Virus record (IMG/VR): IMGVR_UViG_3300032092_000111
Span: 1 to 37,192 of that record
Reading direction: 5' to 3' (one strand)
Source of the DNA: a virus
DNA length: 37,192 bases
A program made the translations under genes and the position numbers. Below the pieces are notes generated by a model. That model made no database searches. It saw only the letters and a list, made by a program, of their open reading frames with translations, and was not told the origin of the DNA. Positions within the stretch are counted from its first letter, which is position 1. Each line of letters opens with the position of its first letter. This document shows positions 1 through 6,564 of the stretch, piece by piece.

Positions 1-221
1 AGGTTAGAAGCACTAGCCGCAAATACCGTAATTACGCTACCAAACCGACCAGCGAAACTCGTTAGCAACTCAGCACCAGCGGTATTCGAGTAATTAGCCT
101 CACCCTGAAATGGCGCATAACCGTTAGTAACCGGATAACAGTTCACAGCATCCGTTACAGCCCCTGAAACTCCGGGTTGATCTGGTAACCACTCACCAAA
201 CATAATCTTTGATTTAGCCAT
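1..221 (-). CDS. P22 gp10-like tail hub protein, N-terminal fragment (second copy)
   Basis: Reading leftward from the ATG at 221, this encodes the first 73 residues of the same protein that is complete at 35722-37149, and then runs off the window edge. It is not a separate gene: the window overlaps itself because the genome unit is circular or circularly permuted. Relative to the complete copy there are six base changes in the coding part. Five are synonymous and one changes residue 32 from Ser to Thr. The ATG overlaps the TAA stop of the upstream gene by one base (TAATG). See the complete copy for function. Confidence 0.9.
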   Translation of the reverse strand, partial: MAKSKIMFGEWLPDQPGVSGAVTDAVNCYPVTNGYAPFQGEANYSNTAGAELLTSFAGRFGSVITVFAASASN

Positions 222-264
222 TATTGTCTCGTCCAGCTATTCGTTGATCCTGCCACCTGAGTCC
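1..264. repeat. Direct terminal overlap, left copy (non-identical to 36929-37192)
   Basis: Bases 1-264 align without gaps to 36929-37192. The first 126 bases are identical. The rest carries eight substitutions, at 127, 129, 147, 177, 186, 195, 253 and 254. The overlap shows that the molecule closes on itself, giving a 36,928-bp unit. A true terminal redundancy of one virion should be identical, so the differences are better explained by two strain variants in the source population. Confidence 0.9.
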
Positions 265-1471
265 ATGTATTGCTATTAGCCGCTACGACATCCCAGTTAT
301 TTGATCCAGCAGTTACTTGAGTCCAAGTATTACTGTCAGGTGTCTGCTCAGTCCATGTATTAGCTTCTGGAATAACATCCGACCATTCCTCACCAATAAT
401 GCCACCATTGGCAACTAACAGAGCTACAGCATTAACAGAGGCAATTCCAGCAAATGTCGCATTAGGAACGCATCCGACTATTGCCTCACATTCAACGTGA
501 GCAGTACCATCGTAAAGAACGCCACCAATAGCCGTAAATGTTGCTTCAGCATAGACATTCGCATTACCTAGTCGAACTCTAATGCCATTCGCTGTAACTG
601 TTGTAGTTGTGACAACAGCCGCATTGCCAAACTGCACCCTTCTACCATTCGCCGTAAATGTTGCATTGCCTGTAACTGCCGCATTGCCAGCAAAGACACC
701 AACACCATTCGCTGTAACTGTTGCAAGTCCATTAACTGATGCAACACCAGCAATGACTAAGCCACCATTAGCGGTAAACGTCGCTATTCCATTAACAGAA
801 CCAGCACCTAACTGAACTCTGATACCGTTAGCTGTGACCGTTCCTGTTGCATTAACCGCAGCAGCAGCGAATTGAATCCTGATGGCATTAGCCGTAACCG
901 TAGCTGTTCCGTTGACAGCCGCATTACCTAGCCGTACTCGAATCGCATTAGCTGAGAACGCACCCGTAGCACTTACCGCAGCAGTTCCTAGCGCAACTCG
1001 AATACCCGCTGCCGTAACCGTAGCTGATGTAATAAATACACCAGCACCGAATTGCACCCTGCTACCAGCCGCAGTAACCGTAGCATTGCCTGTTACCGCT
1101 GCATTGCCAAATTGGATACGAATTGCATTTGCTGATACCGTTGCGGTTCCATTAACAACAGCATTGCCAAGCCGTACCCTAATCGCATTAGCAGTAACAG
1201 TAGCTGATCCACTAACAGCAGCCGATGCTAACTGGATTCTTATACCAGCCGCAGTAACTGTTGCTGTGCCGTTGACATTCGCAACACCAGTTTGAACCCT
1301 GATGCCAACCGCAGTAACCGTAGCCGTACTAGATATTGCTGCATTGCCTAATGCGACCCGAATACCATTAGCGGTAACTGTCGCTGTTCCGTCAATACTC
1401 GCACTACCAAACTGCGTAGACCCCGCTAACGAGGAATAAGGAGTTTGAGCAAATGCGCTGATACCGAACAT
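221..1471 (-). CDS. Highly repetitive virion (fibre/decoration-type) protein
   Basis: 416 residues. After a 31-residue leader, residues 32-351 are sixteen tandem copies of a 20-residue unit with the consensus VTANGIRVQLGNAAVNGTAT. Residues 362-416 then form about five and a half copies of a 10-residue unit built on N-T/S-W-T. Alternating small and beta-branched residues with a fixed 20-residue period suggest a beta-solenoid or beta-helix rod. The Trp repeats may form a tip or docking segment. No enzymatic motif is visible. The gene lies between a fibre-like gene and the tail hub gene, so a head or neck fibre or decoration protein is likely. The start follows the stop of 1472-1972 directly (TAA then ATG). 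I do not recognise a named family. Confidence 0.8.
   Translation of the reverse strand: MFGISAFAQTPYSSLAGSTQFGSASIDGTATVTANGIRVALGNAAISSTATVTAVGIRVQTGVANVNGTATVTAAGIRIQLASAAVSGSATVTANAIRVRLGNAVVNGTATVSANAIRIQFGNAAVTGNATVTAAGSRVQFGAGVFITSATVTAAGIRVALGTAAVSATGAFSANAIRVRLGNAAVNGTATVTANAIRIQFAAAAVNATGTVTANGIRVQLGAGSVNGIATFTANGGLVIAGVASVNGLATVTANGVGVFAGNAAVTGNATFTANGRRVQFGNAAVVTTTTVTANGIRVRLGNANVYAEATFTAIGGVLYDGTAHVECEAIVGCVPNATFAGIASVNAVALLVANGGIIGEEWSDVIPEANTWTEQTPDSNTWTQVTAGSNNWDVVAANSNTWTQVAGSTNSWTRQ
224..388 (-). repeat. 10-residue (30-bp) Trp repeats at the C-terminus
   Basis: Codes residues 362-416 of the repetitive virion protein. Units start EWSDVIPEAN, TWTEQTPDSN, TWTQVTAGSN, NWDVVAANSN and TWTQVAGSTN, and end in the partial SWTRQ. 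The Trp is invariant. The overlapping contig end shows an Ala-to-Ser change inside the last full unit, so this tip varies in the population. Confidence 0.85.
419..1378 (-). repeat. 16 tandem 60-bp coding repeats (20-residue units)
   Basis: Residues 32-351 of the repetitive virion protein divide into sixteen exact 20-residue units with no indels between them. The best units carry (V/F)TAN(G/A)IRV at the front and GNAAV(N/T)G(T/N)AT at the back. The last two units (residues 312-351) are the most divergent. At DNA level the units are diverged, so the array looks old and selected rather than a recent expansion. Confidence 0.9.
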
Positions 1472-1972
1472 TTAGACAATCACCCATCTAGCACCAGTCG
1501 GAACCGTTACCGTCACGCCAGTATTCAATGTGACGTTTCCAGAACTCAGACCGTTGTAATTCGTTGGCAATGTCAAAGATGTCGCTACAGTATTAGCATT
1601 TAGATAAATACCGTTAGACGCAGCAAAAGATGCCTCATAAGCTATATCTGAAGCATCGCCATAGACAGCCTTACTAGACGGATACGTTACAAATACATCC
1701 TTACTATTAGCCGCAAAGTTAATTGCAGCCGTAGTACCAGAGGAGTTAGAGAGAATCGTAGTTCTAGCTAAGGTAGTGCCAGAAGCCGTATAAGTACCGA
1801 TCCCAACTTCCCAAGTACCCGCTGTGGAATCAACAATGGCGTAATACGTTGTGTTGCCATTGCCAATATCCGCAAACGAACGGAATCCAGATACAGCACC
1901 CGCTAAGGTCAACGTACCTGTACCCGCTGTGGTACTCGTTTCCCTGATCCTGTCCTTTACGACTAAAGGCAT
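1472..1972 (-). CDS. Phage fibre-like protein with C-terminal VTVPTG-RW-IV module
   Basis: 166 residues. The N-terminal part (VKDRIRETSTT, TLAGAVSGF, then WEVGIGTYT and KDVFVTYPSSKA) has the look of a module common in phage tail or head fibre proteins. That resemblance is family knowledge from memory, not a search. The last residues, VTVTVPTGARWVIV, match the end of the 211-residue fibre protein at 28771-29406 (ATVTVPTGSRWIIV), which suggests a shared C-terminal trimerisation or attachment hairpin. It lies between a small virion gene and the repeat protein, and its stop abuts the next ATG. Probably structural; the exact location on the virion is unknown. Confidence 0.7.
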   Translation of the reverse strand: MPLVVKDRIRETSTTAGTGTLTLAGAVSGFRSFADIGNGNTTYYAIVDSTAGTWEVGIGTYTASGTTLARTTILSNSSGTTAAINFAANSKDVFVTYPSSKAVYGDASDIAYEASFAASNGIYLNANTVATSLTLPTNYNGLSSGNVTLNTGVTVTVPTGARWVIV

Positions 1973-1981
1973 GATCTATCC

Positions 1982-2368
1982 TTATGCCAGAGTTACACTC
2001 AAGCTACCAATAGCAATACGGAAAATATCACCAGAAGCAATCGTCTTAGAAGCATCTAGTGGCGTGTGATACAGCATATTGCCTGTGGTCAACGCATCAC
2101 GAATAGCCACATGAGTAATCGTTCCCCATGAGCCTGTAGCCTGTGGGAATTCAATCGCAGCCGAGTTCGTAGATACGCCATTACTAGGCGCACCAAACGT
2201 AATCGACTGACGAGCATACGAACCACCTGAAACCTCAGTTCCAGTATCCGCATCCGTTGGATCAGTCGTGTACAAAGCCAGATAAACAACAGTAGGACTT
2301 GTAAAAGCTGTATTTCGTAGAGTAGCGTTAATCAGCGCGTTCTCAAGATAATTCGACATTTCTGCCAT
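1982..2368 (-). CDS. Small virion protein, family often annotated as putative tail fibre
   Basis: 128 residues. It shows the conserved pattern LINATLRNT, then PTVVYLALYTTDPTDADTG, then GGSYARQSITF, and a Gly/Ser/Thr-rich beta C-terminal half ending with FRIAIGSLSVTLA. Proteins of this pattern are frequent in tailed phages and are usually labelled putative tail fibre or head-tail protein. The start is ATG at 2368; an in-frame ATG at 2359 is an alternative. It sits directly after the adaptor-type gene, in the head-completion region. Confidence 0.6.
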   Translation of the reverse strand: MAEMSNYLENALINATLRNTAFTSPTVVYLALYTTDPTDADTGTEVSGGSYARQSITFGAPSNGVSTNSAAIEFPQATGSWGTITHVAIRDALTTGNMLYHTPLDASKTIASGDIFRIAIGSLSVTLA

Positions 2369-2372
2369 GATT

Positions 2373-2993
2373 TCACCTCACGTTATAAGACATTGACATA
2401 GGTTGACCACTATACTCACTTGATTGATCTGATGTGTTAATAGCACTAATCGCACGATCATACAAAGCAGACCATGTTTGCAATCTTGCATCATTCATCA
2501 GATACGGCTCTGCTTCCCCTAACGACGCATATAACAAAGCATCAGGATAGTTCGCTAGGAATACATTGCTCGTATTCGCATCACTCAACAGCGTAGGCTT
2601 AGAGTAATACAACATTTGCAACGTATAAGTGGTATCAGGAATTGGTGCTAACTGAATCTCTGAGCCGAGAATCGTGTAGTCCACAGGTCTACCACTCTCG
2701 GTAGTCCTTGCAGTCTCATAGAAGCTATTAGGAGCCTTGTAGCGCAACGTAAACACCGGCATAGTGTTTAGATGTACATCGCGCATCTCTAAGAAGTCAG
2801 TCGGTAAGCCAACCGTAGAACCACCGCCAGTCGTTGTCGCTATGGCAACTACAAGCATCTGACGAGTCCGAATGTCTCGTCTTAGCCGTTCTTCTGCTAG
2901 TCGGACAAAATCAGGAATGACGGTTGTCAAATCACTACGGGCTAGATAGCTTGCTACCGTAGTCTTTAAGTCCGAATAGGAAGTAAACGGCAT
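2373..2993 (-). CDS. Head-tail adaptor-type protein (P22 gp4-like role)
   Basis: 206 residues. The N-terminal half is helical with the signature TSYSDLKTTVASYLARSD and PDFVRLAEERLRRDIRTR. The second half is beta-rich and includes LPTDFLEMRDV and YTLQMLYYSKP. This pattern is typical of adaptor proteins that dock beneath the portal in podoviruses with P22-like necks. Position supports the role: it lies after the capsid gene and before neck and fibre genes. Start ATG at 2993; it is spaced one base from the stop of the upstream gene. Assignment rests on pattern and synteny. Confidence 0.65.
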   Translation of the reverse strand: MPFTSYSDLKTTVASYLARSDLTTVIPDFVRLAEERLRRDIRTRQMLVVAIATTTGGGSTVGLPTDFLEMRDVHLNTMPVFTLRYKAPNSFYETARTTESGRPVDYTILGSEIQLAPIPDTTYTLQMLYYSKPTLLSDANTSNVFLANYPDALLYASLGEAEPYLMNDARLQTWSALYDRAISAINTSDQSSEYSGQPMSMSYNVR

Positions 2994-2994
2994 A

Positions 2995-3648
2995 TCATTC
3001 CTCTAATTGCTCAAAATCTTTCCATCCGTACTCATAGGTTCCTATGTGTCGAATGTGCATGGACAGTTCATGGTCAACGTAGGTCGGGAATCCCTCTGAT
3101 GCAGCCTTGACGCAGAAATAAACATCCTCGCCACAGACTCCATTCTTACCCCATCCAGCATCAAACCAAGGTCTGCCAGTCTTTTCAAATACTTCTTTGC
3201 GGATCAGTACAGCACCAAAGCCAATCGCTGTAACTTCCTCAATACCCTCTTTACCACGACTATCGATGTTCTCCCATTTATGGACTAACGTCTCACCGTC
3301 CATATACTTCGTCATCATCTTAGCCGTAGGTGTTACAGGCTTCCTTCTCGTAGTCGCATTAACGCCAACGATAGGCACTTCACGACTCAGCAGAATAGTA
3401 ATGATGTCAGGAGGAAACCGCATATCGCTGTCCACAAAGAACAACGCATCACAGCCCTCTTTCAACGCTACCTCTGCCAACTTCTCACGCTGGTCAAATA
3501 TCAGCGTTCCCGGCATCGTGTAAAGGCTTAAACCACCCTTACCATCCTTGCACCGGACAGACGCATCATGTGCAGCCATCTTCGCAAAGTCGAACGCAAA
3601 TGCCGTGTGAACCTCATCCCTTGCAGGAACGCAAACACCAACTCTCAT
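2995..3648 (-). CDS. Glycosyltransferase family 2-like protein
   Basis: 217 residues. The N-terminus MRVGVCVPARDEV and the acidic motif FFVDSDMRFPP (DSD at residues 73-75) fit a GT-A fold, in which the DXD-type motif binds the nucleotide-sugar and metal. Later elements, AIGFGAVLIRKEVFE and GEDVYFCVKAASEG, resemble the acceptor-side region of such enzymes. It is embedded among head genes, so it may glycosylate a virion or host surface component. Alternatively it could act on modified bases; nothing here decides. ATGA-type overlap with the upstream 100-residue gene. Confidence 0.75.
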   Translation of the reverse strand: MRVGVCVPARDEVHTAFAFDFAKMAAHDASVRCKDGKGGLSLYTMPGTLIFDQREKLAEVALKEGCDALFFVDSDMRFPPDIITILLSREVPIVGVNATTRRKPVTPTAKMMTKYMDGETLVHKWENIDSRGKEGIEEVTAIGFGAVLIRKEVFEKTGRPWFDAGWGKNGVCGEDVYFCVKAASEGFPTYVDHELSMHIRHIGTYEYGWKDFEQLEE

Positions 3649-3947
3649 ACTGTACCTCGATACGTTTTCCAGACAGCATTATCAGGATCATTCAGCCACT
3701 TGGCAAATCCAACGTCATCTACAATATGAAAGCCTCTCATAATCCCCATCTGGTTAAGTACATCAATAACCGTGAAAGGTATTCTGGCTACATGGTGCAG
3801 ATCGTTTAGATGTCCAGTTCTAGCTTTATCGAAATCTAACTGAGCCTTGTTAGCCTCAATGATCTCGGTTACATCCTGCTTCGTCTCGATGACAATCCCG
3901 CCGTCACCGTCCTCATATACTGTTTGAGTCCGTATCTGGTTACTCAT
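3645..3947 (-). CDS. Conserved head-region protein of unknown function
   Basis: 100 residues, soluble and mildly acidic, with no membrane segment. It begins MSNQIRTQTVYEDGDGGIVIET. The central RIPFTVIDVLNQMGIMRGF and C-terminal DDVGFAKWLNDPDNAVWKTY look like a compact alpha/beta domain. The same kind of protein follows the major capsid gene in related podovirus-like genomes, as far as I recall. It is the first gene after the strong hairpin at 3964-3987 and overlaps the glycosyltransferase gene by four bases. Function not recognised. Confidence 0.6.
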   Translation of the reverse strand: MSNQIRTQTVYEDGDGGIVIETKQDVTEIIEANKAQLDFDKARTGHLNDLHHVARIPFTVIDVLNQMGIMRGFHIVDDVGFAKWLNDPDNAVWKTYRGTV

Positions 3948-3963
3948 AAATCCTTTCGTAGTT

Positions 3964-3987
3964 CCCCCTAGCCCGTAGGCTAGGAGG
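3964..3987 (-). terminator. Strong hairpin after the major capsid gene
   Basis: On the leftward transcript a 10-bp stem closes a UACG loop, the very stable C(UACG)G class. One stem pair is G-U on the leftward RNA but a C/A mismatch on the opposite strand, which fits a leftward role. No U-tract follows, so it could be a weak terminator, an mRNA-stabilising 3' end for capsid mRNA, or a processing site. It lies 13 bases after the capsid stop. Confidence 0.7.
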
Positions 3988-3999
3988 ATTTGCTACTAA

Positions 4000-4944
4000 T
4001 TACAGCGACATATCCAAGTCAGCGATAATGCCATGTGCTGCTTCGTTCTTAACTTCCAGAGTGACTTCAGCCAGCAACTGAGTATTCTCAGAGTCACCAG
4101 TCTTAGCCAGATCGTTAGTCTGGAACGGACGCAGATACGCTAGTGCTGCGTATTCTGGATCGAGTACCAGAGCTTCACGATTTCTCATGAATCTTTGAGG
4201 TATGACCTGCATCGTGCCGAAGTCGCTCAAATAAACATCAGCCGCGCCAATGATGGTAGTAGGGGTATTCGACGGAGCCATGTAACGCTGTTGTGCGATA
4301 CCAGCAAAGGTCGAAACCTTCTGCTTACCAGCCGAACCAACCATCAGAATCTTAGGTGAGCCACCCGACTCAAACACCTCTGCAACAACGGTTTTCAGCA
4401 GAGCTTCGGTGAAAGTACGCTGAGTGCCATCGGTACGAGTCGATACACCGATAGTCGCAGGATCAGAACCGCCCGAACCTACCGAGCTATTGGTCTTGAT
4501 CCATGACAGCAGCGAACCCATACGACGAGCAATAGTCGTAGTACCAGCGTTACGACCTTGGTTAGCGGTCAGGATAGTCTCCAGATCACGCTTGATCTCA
4601 GCCGATGCTTTAGCCAGTTGATAAGCCTTTTCCGACTTACGACCTGCCTTGTTTACTGTGTCCAGAGTACCCGAAACCTGAACGGTCTTTTGGATAATCT
4701 GAGTGTAGTTACCAAGACGAACCGTAGGAGCCAGAGTAGCCGAAGTAGCATCTGCACCTTCAATCGCTGCGTTACCAGTCGTAGCAGCAGCCAACGAGTC
4801 AGTCTGCCACTCGTGATAAACGGCAGTTGCTTTAGTCTTTCCAACCGAACTCATAAAAGGAGTCTCAGTAGGCGAGATGTCATAGATGATGTCGGTCAAA
4901 TCTTCCCGCTGACCAATCGCGGTATGTGCTGTAAATGTAGGCAT
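4000..4944 (-). CDS. Major capsid protein (DUF5309/SU10-like type)
   Basis: 314 residues. The N-terminus carries TAHTAIGQREDLTDIIYDISPTETPF followed by GKTKATAVYHEWQTDSL, a signature of SU10-type major head proteins with an HK97 fold. The mid region GNYTQIIQKTVQVSGT and the C-terminal half with LSDFGTMQVIPQRFM also fit. It follows the scaffold gene by eight bases, and the order portal, scaffold, capsid is classical. A stable hairpin lies just downstream. No N-terminal delta domain is apparent, consistent with the separate scaffolding protein. Confidence 0.88.
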   Translation of the reverse strand: MPTFTAHTAIGQREDLTDIIYDISPTETPFMSSVGKTKATAVYHEWQTDSLAAATTGNAAIEGADATSATLAPTVRLGNYTQIIQKTVQVSGTLDTVNKAGRKSEKAYQLAKASAEIKRDLETILTANQGRNAGTTTIARRMGSLLSWIKTNSSVGSGGSDPATIGVSTRTDGTQRTFTEALLKTVVAEVFESGGSPKILMVGSAGKQKVSTFAGIAQQRYMAPSNTPTTIIGAADVYLSDFGTMQVIPQRFMRNREALVLDPEYAALAYLRPFQTNDLAKTGDSENTQLLAEVTLEVKNEAAHGIIADLDMSL

Positions 4945-4952
4945 GATAGTTC

Positions 4953-5936
4953 CTATAAGAATCGTTCAAATGCTCTTGCGGCATCAGCAACCCTTCCGGT
5001 TTGCTTTGCTCGCGCCTTTAACTTATTCAGTTCCTCGTTACTGTCTCTGCTCTTTCCTACACCCGACTTCATAACTTTCGGGGCTTCGTTCACCTTCTTC
5101 GTGATGGCAGGTTTCGAGCTTTGCAACTTATCGTATTGCATCGCCTTGTATAACGCTAGAACTGCACGAGAGTCATAAACTCCCGCTAACTCTTGTTCAG
5201 AGAATCCTAGTTTGAGTCCAAACTCCCTAAGTTCCCGCTTCATCGCATCACCACGCTTCGGGTCAGCATACTCAGGAATAACCTCTGCCAGCTTACGAGC
5301 CTCAGCCTGTATCACAGACCCTAGCTGCTCCTGACGTTCCTGCTCCTGCTGCTGTGCAATTCGCTGTCGTTCAGCCTGAACTTGAGCTAACTGCTTCTCC
5401 CGTTGAGAGAGTTCTGCGACCTTAACGGCATAACCGATAGGATCGTTTTCCTTCAAATAGTCCAGATTCTCTGTCTCTGGCTGCTGGTTGAGCATCTGCT
5501 CGATAACCTGCAACCGTTCCGCATACTGGTCTCGTAGGTACTTGGCTTCTTCAATGCGCTGTCGTTCAGCCTCGACTACCTTACGTTCTTCAGCTACGGC
5601 TTGCGATTTCTTTGTATAGTCTGTGCCAAGTTGATAAGACTTGATAAGCTCATCAAGGGTTACCTCACGTTCTTCTCCGGCTGCTTTCACCCGGAACGTC
5701 TGAGGCTCCTCTTGCTCATCCTGCTCATCTTCTTGTTCTACCTCATCAGAATCGTCTGCTTGCGCTTCGTATTCCTCAGATTCGGCTTCGCTATCGTTGG
5801 CTTCGGTTTGAGATTCAGGTTGTTCCTGTTCGGAGCCTTCTTCCCCACCCATAAGACCCAAAATAGCGTCGGCTGCACTACCTACATTCAACTCTGGACT
5901 ACCGGATTCCGGTGTCGTTCCTTGAGTATCGCTCAT
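4953..5936 (-). CDS. Scaffolding protein
   Basis: 327 residues. A low-complexity acidic stretch at about residues 30-80 (many Glu, Asp and Gln) precedes a long Gln/Glu/Arg-rich coiled coil at about 110-210 with repeated AEERKVVEAERQRIEEAK-like heptads. A basic C-terminal tail (residues about 275-327, with KKVNEAPKVMKSGVGKSRD) follows. Acidic head, coiled coil and basic capsid-binding tail is the usual scaffold layout. It is placed between portal and capsid genes. Start ATG at 5936; the 41-bp gap upstream has only short competing stems. Confidence 0.85.
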   Translation of the reverse strand: MSDTQGTTPESGSPELNVGSAADAILGLMGGEEGSEQEQPESQTEANDSEAESEEYEAQADDSDEVEQEDEQDEQEEPQTFRVKAAGEEREVTLDELIKSYQLGTDYTKKSQAVAEERKVVEAERQRIEEAKYLRDQYAERLQVIEQMLNQQPETENLDYLKENDPIGYAVKVAELSQREKQLAQVQAERQRIAQQQEQERQEQLGSVIQAEARKLAEVIPEYADPKRGDAMKRELREFGLKLGFSEQELAGVYDSRAVLALYKAMQYDKLQSSKPAITKKVNEAPKVMKSGVGKSRDSNEELNKLKARAKQTGRVADAARAFERFL

Positions 5937-5977
5937 CTTTTCTTTCCTAAATTATATCGGGAACCGCCCGAAACGGG

Positions 5978-6208
5978 TTACAAAATCTTTAACCGCTTCT
6001 CCTCAATTAGCTTGTCTGACGCTAACCCTTCGAGATACGTTTCAATCGACTCTAATGCCCTCAACTGACGATAAGCAGACTCTCTAACCTCTACCTGACC
6101 ATAATCGCTAGTTGCGAACTTGGCAATCTCTTGCGACCGGAGTTCTTCCATCATTTGCTGAAAGTTCTCGTCCTTCAGGAGTATCTCAGCCCAGTATGCT
6201 TTACTCAT
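5978..6208 (-). CDS. Small conserved head-module protein
   Basis: 76 residues, highly charged and helical: MSKAYWAEILLKDENFQQMMEEL-like start, then RESAYRQLRALESIETYLEGL. No membrane segment and no catalytic motif. It lies between the portal-distal gene and the scaffold and overlaps its upstream neighbour by four bases (ATGA). Its size and place suggest a head assembly accessory protein, but the function is not recognised. Confidence 0.65.
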   Translation of the reverse strand: MSKAYWAEILLKDENFQQMMEELRSQEIAKFATSDYGQVEVRESAYRQLRALESIETYLEGLASDKLIEEKRLKIL

Positions 6209-6564
6209 CTGCTCTCCAGTAATCCAACAGGCATACGCAGTTCAGTCGGTTCCGCGAATGGACTCTGACCGCTAGCCTGACGAGACTGAGCAAACATCAT
6301 CGCCTTGTTGTAAATGTCCTCAGTCGGCTGACCGCCTTGTAGCAGGTAATTAACCTCCTGCTGCGTTAGCGTAGGAACTAGCAACGGGAAACTCATACCC
6401 TGATCGTTAGTAGCCGAGATTTCAGTCGAGACACCTTCTGAACTAGGCAACATACCAAAGTAACCCTTACCCTTCATCGATAACGGCTCACTAGGACTCT
6501 CAGCGTATCTAGCCCCATACGAGGCTATACCCTGCTGAATCATGTCGTGTAGAAGCCCGTTCAC
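6205..6564 (-). CDS. Conserved hypothetical protein next to portal gene
   Basis: 119 residues from a GTG at 6564 that overlaps the portal stop as GTGA. An ATG at 6543 is the alternative start. The sequence has GKGYFGMLPSSEG, then MSFPLLVPTLTQQEVNYLL and IYNKAMMFAQSR, a pattern I associate with small proteins encoded beside portal genes in many podovirus-like phages. No catalytic or membrane features. Probably head-module related; the exact role is unknown. Confidence 0.6.
   Translation of the reverse strand: MNGLLHDMIQQGIASYGARYAESPSEPLSMKGKGYFGMLPSSEGVSTEISATNDQGMSFPLLVPTLTQQEVNYLLQGGQPTEDIYNKAMMFAQSRQASGQSPFAEPTELRMPVGLLESR

Noticed and set aside
582-1295. Two plus-strand frames rich in Ala, Val and Thr
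   Set aside because: They are antisense reflections of the 60-bp coding repeats, not independent genes.
5951-5956. TATAAT on the minus strand upstream of the scaffold gene
   Set aside because: No acceptable -35 element at 16-18 bp; the position fits only AT-rich leader sequence.
5601-6068. 155-residue plus-strand frame rich in Phe and Leu
   Set aside because: Antisense shadow of the Glu/Gln-rich scaffold gene; no ribosome binding site.
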